Origin: CAZWSE01 sp964636575
GTDB taxonomy: Bacteria; Pseudomonadota; Alphaproteobacteria; Rhodobacterales; Rhodobacteraceae
Assembly (NCBI GenBank): GCA_964636575.1
Contig: CAZWSE010000130.1
Coordinates: 1 to 7,394, forward strand
Direction of reading: 5' to 3'
DNA length: 7,394 nt
Below the pieces are notes generated by a model that saw only the letters and a program-made list of their open reading frames with translations, did no database searches and was not told the DNA's origin. The translations under genes and the position numbers were made by a program. How positions within the stretch are numbered: the first letter of the stretch is position 1; each line of letters starts with the position of its first letter. This document shows, one piece after another, positions 1 to 5,793 of this stretch.

Positions 1-1445
1 CCGACAGCCAGCGCTGCGCGTCTTACCGGATTGGCACGCTTGGCGGGGCGATGTGTGGTCGTTGCATGAAAACCTGCCCGTGGAACCTTGAAGGGCTGTT
101 TGCTGAGGCCCCCTTTCGTTGGGCCGCGATGAATGTTCCCAAAGCCGCCCCTGTGCTGGCGCGCTTGGATGATGCGGTCGGGAACGGCGGCTTGAACGAT
201 GTCAAAAAGTGGTGGTGGGACATCGAACTGGAAGATGATGGTGCCTATCGCCCGACCCGCCATCCGGTAAACCGCCGCGATCTGCAAAAGGATCTGGACC
301 TGCGCTACGCCGATCAAACGCTTGCTGTTTATCCCGCCCCGCTGGCCCCGCATCCTTATCCGTACCCGTTCCAGATGGACCGCGAGGCCGGAATTGAAGC
401 CTATCAAGCCATGATCACCGCCGAGGAATACCAGTCGCGATTGGCCAAGGGTGATGCGTCCCATGTGCACCTTTATTCCAACGATACAGACAGCCCCGTG
501 GTGCGGGTTGAGGTCAGCAAAGTCGATGCCATGACCGCAGATGTGACCAAGTATGAATTCCGCAGTTTGGACGGATCAGACCTGCCGGAATGGAGCGCGG
601 GCGCGCATCTCGATATCGTGGTAGCCCCTGAATACCTGCGGCAATATTCGATGTCGGGTGATCCGGCAGATCGGTCCGTCTATCAGATCGGTGTTTTGCG
701 CGAAGACGCAGGGCGCGGCGGGTCCGCGATGTTGCACCGGATATTCTCGGAAGGGCGCAAGGTGTTTGTGTCCAAGCCGATCAACCATTTTCCTGTGGCG
801 GTAGGGGCGTCCAAGCACCTGCTTATGGGCGGCGGGATCGGGATCACCCCGATGATCGCGATGGCCCATGAACTGCATAGGGCGGGCGCTGATTTCGTGG
901 TGCATTACTGTGCCAAGTCCCGCGATGCTGCGGGGTATCTGGAGGATCTGGCGGCGGTGCCGTGGAAAGACAAAGTGCATCTGCATATCTCGGATGAAGG
1001 CACGCGGGCTGATCTGGACAAGCTGTTGGCGGGGTACAAGAACGGCTGGCACGTCTACACCTGTGGGCCGGACCGCTTCATGGGCGGCGTGATGGAAGCC
1101 GCCGAACGCCAAGGCTTCCCCGAAGAGGCGCGGCATCTGGAATATTTCTCAGTGCCCGAAGTGCCGGACTATGTGAACCATCCGTTCACGCTGAAGCTGA
1201 AGAAATCCGGCCAAACCCTGCATATCCCCGCCGACAAGACAGCGACTGATGTGATGCAAGAGGCGGGCATCGCTATAGATGTAAAATGCAGCGACGGTAT
1301 CTGCGGGGTCTGCAAATGCGGGCTGGTGTCGGGCGAGGTCGAGCACCGCGATTTCGTGCTCTCCAAAGCGCAGCGGGCTGATGCGGTGATCTTGTGCCAG
1401 TCACGGGCGGCGGAGGCCGACGGGGTGATTGAGGTCGATCTGTAA
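1..1445 (+). CDS. BhbA-type reductive dehalogenase fused to a flavin/ferredoxin reductase (3' part, 5' end outside window)
   Basis: The reading frame (first full codon at base 3) is open to the window edge, so the ATG at 51 is an internal Met and the gene is 5'-truncated. 480 residues are visible. Residues 5-26 form C-X12-C-X2-C-X3-C-P followed by WN, the second [4Fe-4S] motif of the reductive dehalogenase (RdhA)/QueG superfamily. A Trp/Pro-rich stretch follows (about 65-125), then a phthalate dioxygenase reductase-like module: flavin-binding RQYS (213-216), nucleotide-binding GGGIGITPM (276-284), YTCGP (352-356), and a C-terminal [2Fe-2S] ferredoxin with C429-X4-C434-X2-C437-X27-C465. In BhbA-type enzymes the corrinoid domain precedes this and the fused reductase feeds NAD(P)H electrons to it, so no separate donor is needed. 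That the missing part is a corrinoid dehalogenase is inference. The alternative is another iron-sulfur protein of this superfamily fused to a reductase. No Tat or membrane feature can be judged. The gene ends 18 bp from the convergent regulator. Confidence 0.8.
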   Translation, partial: DSQRCASYRIGTLGGAMCGRCMKTCPWNLEGLFAEAPFRWAAMNVPKAAPVLARLDDAVGNGGLNDVKKWWWDIELEDDGAYRPTRHPVNRRDLQKDLDLRYADQTLAVYPAPLAPHPYPYPFQMDREAGIEAYQAMITAEEYQSRLAKGDASHVHLYSNDTDSPVVRVEVSKVDAMTADVTKYEFRSLDGSDLPEWSAGAHLDIVVAPEYLRQYSMSGDPADRSVYQIGVLREDAGRGGSAMLHRIFSEGRKVFVSKPINHFPVAVGASKHLLMGGGIGITPMIAMAHELHRAGADFVVHYCAKSRDAAGYLEDLAAVPWKDKVHLHISDEGTRADLDKLLAGYKNGWHVYTCGPDRFMGGVMEAAERQGFPEEARHLEYFSVPEVPDYVNHPFTLKLKKSGQTLHIPADKTATDVMQEAGIAIDVKCSDGICGVCKCGLVSGEVEHRDFVLSKAQRADAVILCQSRAAEADGVIEVDL

Positions 1446-1463
1446 TCCGCAGGCTTTGGCGGC

Positions 1464-2243
1464 CTAGTCGATCAGCAATTCCGACAGCCGTTTTGAGGCA
1501 TCTTGCAGGTCCGGCAAGAACTCGGTCAGACCTTCAACGGTGTAGCGTTGGCTTGGAGCATGCACAGACAATGTTGCGACCATGCGCTGATTGCTGTCGT
1601 TCACGGGCACCGCAATCGCAACCATATCGAGCATGAACTCTTCGCGGTCGGTCGAATACTTGCGGCGGCGGGTTTCCGCGATCTCGGCGCTCAGCGCCTT
1701 TCCGGATGTGATTGTATGGGGCGTCTCGGCGTTTAGCTCGGCCGACGCGATAAAGCCTTTCAGCGTCGCGGTGCGCAGGGACGACAGATACATCTTGCCA
1801 CTGGCGGTGCAGTGAAACGGAACCTGCGACCCGATGGGCAATTGGATGCGTAGGGGCCATTTGGTTTCAACGCGGTCGAGATATGTCATGCCTTCGCGGT
1901 CGGCGGTGGCAAGGTTGCAGGTCTCGCCGATCTTTTCAGCCACGGCCTTCAGGATGCTCAGGCGGGCGGTGCGGATATGTTCAGATGAGACGGTGTTCAC
2001 AGCCAAGGCGCGCAGGCGGTGACCGGGGGCATAGGACCGACCATCCAGATCACGCTGCAAGAACCCTTCGGCCTCGGCGGTTTGGAACAGGCGGTGAATG
2101 GTGGGTTTTGGAAGGCCCAGCAATTCTCCGATTTCCATCGGTTTTACGGGGCGGCCCAATCGGGCGATTTCTTCGAGGATCAACAGCAGCCGAAGGTTGC
2201 TCGGCAGCTGTTGTTCTTTTTGGGATGTGCCATCATGGGCCAT
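1464..2243 (-). CDS. IclR-family transcriptional regulator
   Basis: This 259-residue protein has the usual IclR-family length. An N-terminal winged helix-turn-helix covers about residues 16-65, with the recognition region around PKPTIHRLFQTAEAEGFL (45-62). An effector-binding domain follows, with family-typical segments HCTASGKMYLS (144-154) and DREEFMLDMVAIAVPV (199-214). Such proteins are cytoplasmic dimers that bind small organic acids and repress or activate adjacent catabolic or transport genes. The start chosen is the ATG at 2243. It gives the standard length, leaves 23 bp after dctM, and has an AAGG 11 nt upstream, a rather long spacing. An in-frame ATG at 2327 would add 28 unconserved-looking residues and overlap dctM by 61 bp. 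The gene is the last of the leftward dctP-dctQ-dctM set, so it probably controls the transporter that precedes it and perhaps the divergent GMC gene. The ligand cannot be told from sequence. Confidence 0.92.
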   Translation of the reverse strand: MAHDGTSQKEQQLPSNLRLLLILEEIARLGRPVKPMEIGELLGLPKPTIHRLFQTAEAEGFLQRDLDGRSYAPGHRLRALAVNTVSSEHIRTARLSILKAVAEKIGETCNLATADREGMTYLDRVETKWPLRIQLPIGSQVPFHCTASGKMYLSSLRTATLKGFIASAELNAETPHTITSGKALSAEIAETRRRKYSTDREEFMLDMVAIAVPVNDSNQRMVATLSVHAPSQRYTVEGLTEFLPDLQDASKRLSELLID

Positions 2244-2266
2244 CAGTACCAGTACCTTAGTCGTTG

Positions 2267-3628
2267 TTACCGCATCAGACCGACCAGGAACATCGACAGT
2301 TCGGGTATGAAGGCAACCGCGAACCAAGTGCCGATCAGGGCAATCAGATAGGGCACGATATAGCGCAGCAATCTGAAATATGGAACGCCTGTTACGCCTG
2401 ATGCGACATAGAGGTTCAAACCATAGGGCGGTGTCACGAACCCGATGGACGCGCCCACAAGGAACACAACCGCGAAGTGGATCGGGTCAATTCCGACCGA
2501 TGCCGCGATTGGCGCCAGGATCGGGGCCAGAATGATCGTCACAGGAAGCGATTCCAAGATCATCCCCGACACAAACACGATGGCCATCGATGTCAGCAGA
2601 ACGGCAGTGTACCCGCCCATGCCGGTCACGAAGTTGCCGATCACCTCAGCCGCGCCCAAAGACGACAGCACCTGTTGCATCGCAACCGAAATCGCAATCA
2701 GCGGCACCAGAATACCCGTGATCTGCGCTGACCGCGATACGACCGCAGGCAGTTGCATCAGGGTATAGCCTTCGACCACCAGCATCGACGCCACGCTTTT
2801 TTCCTCAATCGGTGTATCCGCAGAGGCACCCATCATCTTGTTGATGGGATAGCAGATCATGCCGACCAGAATACAAAAGCCCACGGTCACGCCCGCAGCT
2901 TCGGTGGGGGAGAACTTACCTGTGTAAATCCCCCAGAGCACCAAGCCGATGGCGAAGAAGCCAAGCCATGCGCCGATGGCCGTTTTGGTCATCCGCGAAA
3001 TGGACAGGCCGATCAGGATGCCCCAACCGTTGATGGTGCAGATGATGAAGGCTGCGGTCATCATGGCCAGAACCATCATTGCACCCGGGACGATACCCGC
3101 GATGAACAGTTCCGAGATGGGCAGGTTCATCAAGAACCCGTAGACGATGAAGATGATCGACGGCGGGATGATGATCCCGACCGTACCACCCGCAGCCGAT
3201 GTGGCCGCAGAGAACCGCTCGTCATAGCCGCCTTTGACCATTTCAGGGTGCAACATGGACCCGATGGTGGCCGTGGTGGCTGAGTTCGATCCAGAGATGG
3301 CGGCGAACAAGCCGCAGGCCGCGATGGATGCCATGGCAAGACCGCCACGCAACCAGCCCAGACAGGCGTAGGCATAGTCCGATAATCGCCTCGCGATCCC
3401 TGATTGGTTGATCAGGTCTCCGGTCAGAATGAAAAGCGGCATCGCCAGCAGGGCAAAGCCCTTGTTAAACACATTGAGCAGTTCGTTACCCGTGTTGTCC
3501 AAAGGCAGGTCAATGACAAAGCTACAGCCAATCACCCAGTAGAAGATGACCAGCAAGACAGGCGTCCCGAGCATAAACAGCACGGTGACAGCGATTGAGA
3601 TCAGCGTGATCCATGTTCCGTCAGTCAT
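2267..3628 (-). CDS. dctM: TRAP transporter large permease subunit (DctM)
   Basis: This 453-residue, highly hydrophobic protein is the transport-catalysing inner-membrane subunit of a TRAP transporter. It moves the substrate released by DctP, with co-transport of Na+ or H+. Family motifs run in order: MPLFILTGDLINQSG (63-77), SGSNSATTATIG (112-123), GYDERFSAATSAAGG followed by the IIPPS turn (134-157), GKFSPTEAAGV (237-247), ESLPVTIILAPILAP (359-373) and GFVTPPYGLNLYV (396-408). The two matching halves with PPS and TPP turns are the known inverted-repeat scaffold of this family. A more polar loop at about 261-300, with an acidic TPIEEK stretch, makes it somewhat longer than the usual 425 or so residues. 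The ATG follows the dctQ stop codon with no gap, so the two genes are probably translationally coupled. A run of seven G in the 3' end of dctQ, 8 nt upstream, serves as ribosome binding site. Confidence 0.97.
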   Translation of the reverse strand: MTDGTWITLISIAVTVLFMLGTPVLLVIFYWVIGCSFVIDLPLDNTGNELLNVFNKGFALLAMPLFILTGDLINQSGIARRLSDYAYACLGWLRGGLAMASIAACGLFAAISGSNSATTATIGSMLHPEMVKGGYDERFSAATSAAGGTVGIIIPPSIIFIVYGFLMNLPISELFIAGIVPGAMMVLAMMTAAFIICTINGWGILIGLSISRMTKTAIGAWLGFFAIGLVLWGIYTGKFSPTEAAGVTVGFCILVGMICYPINKMMGASADTPIEEKSVASMLVVEGYTLMQLPAVVSRSAQITGILVPLIAISVAMQQVLSSLGAAEVIGNFVTGMGGYTAVLLTSMAIVFVSGMILESLPVTIILAPILAPIAASVGIDPIHFAVVFLVGASIGFVTPPYGLNLYVASGVTGVPYFRLLRYIVPYLIALIGTWFAVAFIPELSMFLVGLMR

Positions 3629-4297
3629 TTATACATCCCCCCCGATTACGGCTTGTTTGATGATAGGCTCGCCGGCTTTGTAATTGTTCCAGTCGTCGAT
3701 CCAGTTGCCGATGACACGGCCGGACATCAGAATGAAAGCCAGTGGGACGGTGATGTAGAACCACCACTTCATCGTGTTGTCGACGCCGTCCACCAGTTGG
3801 AAGTTGTCGGCGGAATAAGCGGTAAAGCGCAGCGATGTGGTGATCGCCAGCAAGCAAAAGCCCAGCCACAACAGGGTGTCGAGCGACAGAACTGTCATCT
3901 GACCGCCGGGGGCAAACTTGCTGCGAAATTCGCTAAAGCTGAGGTGGGTGCGCAGTTTGACGTTATAAGAACATCCGAACCAAGCCATGATCATAAAGAG
4001 GAAGGGGGGGACCGTCGTTGATCCGGCCCATTGGCTGGAAAAGACGAAGCGGTCGATCACGCCCCAGAAGATAATTGCGGCGATCATCAGGTAGGCGATC
4101 ACGGAAATTCCGCGCTCCAGATTGCGATCAAGCCATGGAATATATTTGTACAGCAGATAGGCGATGTAGCCGCCGATCAGTGTCACAAAGGCCCCGAAGA
4201 TCCACATTCCATCGGTGTAGAATGCGTCCCTCATTTCCCAAGCGCTGCCAGAAAAAATAGCAGGGACGACGCCCCAAGCTTCGGCCAATATCGACAT
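3629..4297 (-). CDS. dctQ: TRAP transporter small permease subunit (DctQ)
   Basis: This 222-residue protein partners DctM in the membrane. Hydrophobic segments lie at about 31-53, 64-87, 94-112, 137-159 and 176-196. The last four, with the polar loop VKLRTHLSFSEF (113-124) between the second and third of them, fit the classical four-helix DctQ pattern. The first is an extra N-terminal helix, and the protein is longer than the usual 160-180 residues. Identification rests on the topology, the position between dctP and dctM, and the R-THL loop that resembles the family's R-G-H region. The start at 4297 is supported by a strong Shine-Dalgarno GGGAGGAG, 7 nt upstream. Two seven-base homopolymers fall in the gene: C7 in coding sense at 4004-4010 (Val-Pro-Pro) and G7 at 3637-3643 near its end. 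The stop codon TAA abuts the dctM ATG. Confidence 0.92.
   Translation of the reverse strand: MSILAEAWGVVPAIFSGSAWEMRDAFYTDGMWIFGAFVTLIGGYIAYLLYKYIPWLDRNLERGISVIAYLMIAAIIFWGVIDRFVFSSQWAGSTTVPPFLFMIMAWFGCSYNVKLRTHLSFSEFRSKFAPGGQMTVLSLDTLLWLGFCLLAITTSLRFTAYSADNFQLVDGVDNTMKWWFYITVPLAFILMSGRVIGNWIDDWNNYKAGEPIIKQAVIGGDV
3637..3643 (-). promoter_or_regulatory. Ribosome binding site of dctM inside dctQ
   Basis: A G7 run on the minus strand lies 8 nt before the dctM ATG and is the only purine-rich Shine-Dalgarno-like element there. It also encodes the near-terminal Gly-Gly of DctQ, so a single run serves both genes. With the abutting TAA/ATG this points to coupled translation of the two permease subunits. 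Confidence 0.55.
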
Positions 4298-4304
4298 CGG
4301 CGGT

Positions 4305-4312
4305 CTCCTCCC
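4305..4312 (-). promoter_or_regulatory. Ribosome binding site of dctQ
   Basis: GGGAGGAG on the minus strand lies 7 nt upstream of the ATG at 4297. It fixes the start of dctQ and shows that this gene has its own strong initiation site downstream of the dctP hairpin. Confidence 0.8.
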
Positions 4313-4394
4313 GTTTTGGACCTGTTCGGCCCGGACTTTAATGCTGCGCTATTCGCAGTCTTGGGTCCACAGTTTTGTCATTGTGAATTTGGAT

Positions 4395-4427
4395 AAAAAA
4401 AGTCGGCCGCCTTTCGGGGGCCGACTT
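4395..4427 (-). terminator. Terminator-like hairpin between dctP and dctQ
   Basis: Read on the minus strand, a perfect 9-bp stem (AAGTCGGCC/GGCCGACTT, arms at 4427-4419 and 4408-4400) can extend by two inner G-C pairs. It is followed at once by seven T (4401-4395). This is the form of an intrinsic, Rho-independent terminator, and it begins 22 nt after the dctP stop. On the plus strand no T tract follows, so it acts in one direction only. Its place inside the operon suggests partial termination that makes dctP mRNA more abundant than dctQM, a pattern that suits a transporter needing excess binding protein. Read-through to dctQ is inferred because no clear promoter is visible in the remaining roughly 97 bp before it. 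Confidence 0.85.
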
Positions 4428-4449
4428 AGGGTCATAGACGCGAGGCCTA

Positions 4450-5682
4450 TTAGCCTTTCCACCAGCGACGTGGCTCGACGTTCTCGGCCAGCATGTCTGC
4501 AGGCTGTTGACGGACCATGTCGTAGATTTCCTGGTATGTGTCCAAACCACCGGACCAGCCGTTGAGGCGCTCACGCCATTCTTCCCACAGCTGTGGTTGA
4601 TACTCGGGCGAGCACATTTCTTCGGCTTTCTTGATCTCTTCCGCAGACAAGAACGCGTTGCGCACGTTGTTTTGCGCAAAGATCGTGTTTGGAAGCTGTG
4701 GATCGGACTGACCAACGGTGTTGACCAAGGCTGCCTCGTTCGCGGCTTGAACGTGTGTCTGGGCCCAGTAAGAGCTTTCCAGAACCGCGTCTTGAAGATC
4801 ACCGCCAAGGCTATCAAAGACACCCGCGTTCATCGACGTGGCTTCTGTACCGCAGAAGAAGTTCAGGTGAACCGACTGGGATACAACTGGCGACATGTTG
4901 GCATATGCCACGGCCGAGGCCCATGTTTCCGCACCATCGATCAGGCCTTGCTTAAGGCCATCAAGGGTTTCTTCCCATGCAACCGGAACGGGGTTCAGGT
5001 TCAAGGCGTTCATTGCGATACGGCCAAGCTGTGTGCCGGTTACGCGGTTTTTCGTGCCTGCCAGATCTTCGACAGATGTCACGGTTGGCTTGTCTTCCCA
5101 TGCCAGACCCAACTGGATGCCGCGAAGTTCTGCGTGTGAGAACAGGAATTTCAGGCCGTGACGCTTTTCATACGGCTCACGCAGCAGGGCTGCTGATTCC
5201 GGGCTGTACAAGAAACGGTATTGGTCCGCACGGTTACGGAACATGTAGGCATAGTCCAACACGTTCAGATATGGTGCACCACCAGCAGAGTTCTGGGTAG
5301 AGGCCGCGTAGATATCGATAATGCCTTGCTGACATTTCTCAACGCAGGACGTTTGACCACAGATCTGGTTGTCGCCGATAAACTCAACGCGGATTTCACC
5401 GTCTGTGCGGGCTTCGAGATCGCGGGCAAATTCCAAAGCGCCAGCGCGCTCGATCAGCAAGTTGCGGGCGTTAAAGCCGGCAGCGCCGAACTTCAGATTG
5501 AACTTGGCTTCTTTGGCGAAGCGGCGCTCGTAGGTCGATTCGGCAGCGGACGCCAAATTGGCCAGTGACATAGCGCCACCAAAGCTGCTTGCGGCCAAAA
5601 GCGTAGAGCTCATGCCGTAGCGGCCTGCTACTTTAAATAGGTCACGGCGCGAGATTCCGTTGATTTTATCGCTAATTCTCAT
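4450..5682 (-). CDS. dctP: TRAP transporter substrate-binding protein (DctP) with twin-arginine-type leader
   Basis: This 410-residue protein is the periplasmic receptor of the TRAP system. The ATG at 5682 is chosen because AGGGAGGA lies 5 nt upstream and because it places SRRDLFK (11-17) near the N-terminus. That motif, a hydrophobic stretch (about 24-44) and an ASA/A cleavage site near residue 46 make a Tat-type signal peptide. An in-frame ATG at 5727 would add 15 residues and lacks such support. The core matches the DctP fold: the segment NRVTGTQLGR (212-221) contains the Arg (213) expected to bind a substrate carboxylate, followed by NPVPVAWEETLDGLKQGLID and GAETW. The protein is longer than the common 330 or so residues, and five Cys follow the leader (108, 113, 117, 277, 357), three in one cluster. 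The ligand is probably an organic acid; no sequence feature seen here names it. It heads the leftward operon and is followed by a terminator-like hairpin. Confidence 0.95.
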   Translation of the reverse strand: MRISDKINGISRRDLFKVAGRYGMSSTLLAASSFGGAMSLANLASAAESTYERRFAKEAKFNLKFGAAGFNARNLLIERAGALEFARDLEARTDGEIRVEFIGDNQICGQTSCVEKCQQGIIDIYAASTQNSAGGAPYLNVLDYAYMFRNRADQYRFLYSPESAALLREPYEKRHGLKFLFSHAELRGIQLGLAWEDKPTVTSVEDLAGTKNRVTGTQLGRIAMNALNLNPVPVAWEETLDGLKQGLIDGAETWASAVAYANMSPVVSQSVHLNFFCGTEATSMNAGVFDSLGGDLQDAVLESSYWAQTHVQAANEAALVNTVGQSDPQLPNTIFAQNNVRNAFLSAEEIKKAEEMCSPEYQPQLWEEWRERLNGWSGGLDTYQEIYDMVRQQPADMLAENVEPRRWWKG

Positions 5683-5687
5683 TGTGT

Positions 5688-5695
5688 TCCTCCCT
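5688..5695 (-). promoter_or_regulatory. Ribosome binding site deciding the dctP start
   Basis: AGGGAGGA on the minus strand is 5 nt upstream of the ATG at 5682. It is near-perfectly complementary to the 16S rRNA tail and decides this start over the in-frame ATG 45 nt upstream. Confidence 0.85.
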
Positions 5696-5709
5696 GAACT
5701 TTCAATTAA

Positions 5710-5726
5710 TGAGACGTTTAGTTTCA
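5710..5726. promoter_or_regulatory. Candidate operator: imperfect inverted repeat TGAGAC-N5-GTTTCA
   Basis: The two half-sites pair at five of six positions around a GTTTA spacer, with partial symmetry continuing into the A/T-rich flanks. The form resembles operators of some IclR-family proteins such as KdgR, built on TGAAAC/GTTTCA halves. It lies 28-44 nt upstream of the dctP ATG, where a bound repressor could block RNA polymerase. Assignment to the IclR regulator of this locus is inference from position and form. Confidence 0.35.
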
Positions 5727-5793
5727 AAAAATGCTATCTTACTTTGATTTATTTGCATAGTGTTTTTTCAAGGTTGGAGCAGGAGAGATCAAA

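Larger units (their letters stand above)
5683..5793. promoter_or_regulatory. Divergent control region between dctP and the GMC oxidoreductase gene
   Basis: These 111 bp separate two divergent genes and are markedly more AT-rich than the flanking coding DNA, so both promoters should lie here. I could not place convincing -35/-10 pairs. A TAAGAT-like -10 on the minus strand (5741-5736) lacks a good -35. The region holds an imperfect inverted repeat (5710-5726), recurring TTTCAA hexamers and the ribosome binding sites of both genes; that of the GMC gene is AGGAG at 5781-5785, 8 nt before its ATG. It is too short for a cobalamin riboswitch and I see none. Confidence 0.7.

Noticed and set aside
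576..1136. 186-codon open frame antisense to the reductase domain
   Set aside because: It lies wholly opposite a well-supported conserved domain, has no recognisable motif, and reads as the Arg/His/Pro-rich product typical of a shadow frame in GC-rich DNA.
51..1445. Gene start at the ATG at 51
   Set aside because: The frame is open back to base 3 and encodes the first Cys and spacer of the C-X12-C-X2-C-X3-CPWN motif, so this Met is internal and the gene is cut by the window edge.
1446..1463. Bidirectional terminator between the convergent dehalogenase and regulator genes
   Set aside because: Only a 4-bp CCGC/GCGG stem can be drawn (1447-1462), with no T tract on either side.
2244..2327. 28-residue N-terminal extension of the IclR regulator from the ATG at 2327
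   Set aside because: It would overlap dctM by 61 bp and exceed the usual family length. The ATG at 2243 gives a standard 259-residue protein.
2753..3283. 176-codon plus-strand frame, rich in Asp, His and Arg
   Set aside because: It is antisense to dctM. The composition is the complement of hydrophobic codons, and no conserved features are seen.
4507..5139. 210-codon plus-strand frame opposite dctP
   Set aside because: It is antisense to a conserved DctP core with no ribosome binding site or domain; treated as a shadow frame.
5731..5758. ATGC...GCAT inverted repeat flanked by A and T runs
   Set aside because: Only four paired bases around a 20-nt spacer, which is easily expected by chance in AT-rich DNA.
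5683..5793. Cobalamin riboswitch upstream of dctP or the GMC gene
   Set aside because: The corrinoid theme made this worth looking for, but the region is too short and AT-rich and I found no B12-box-like core.
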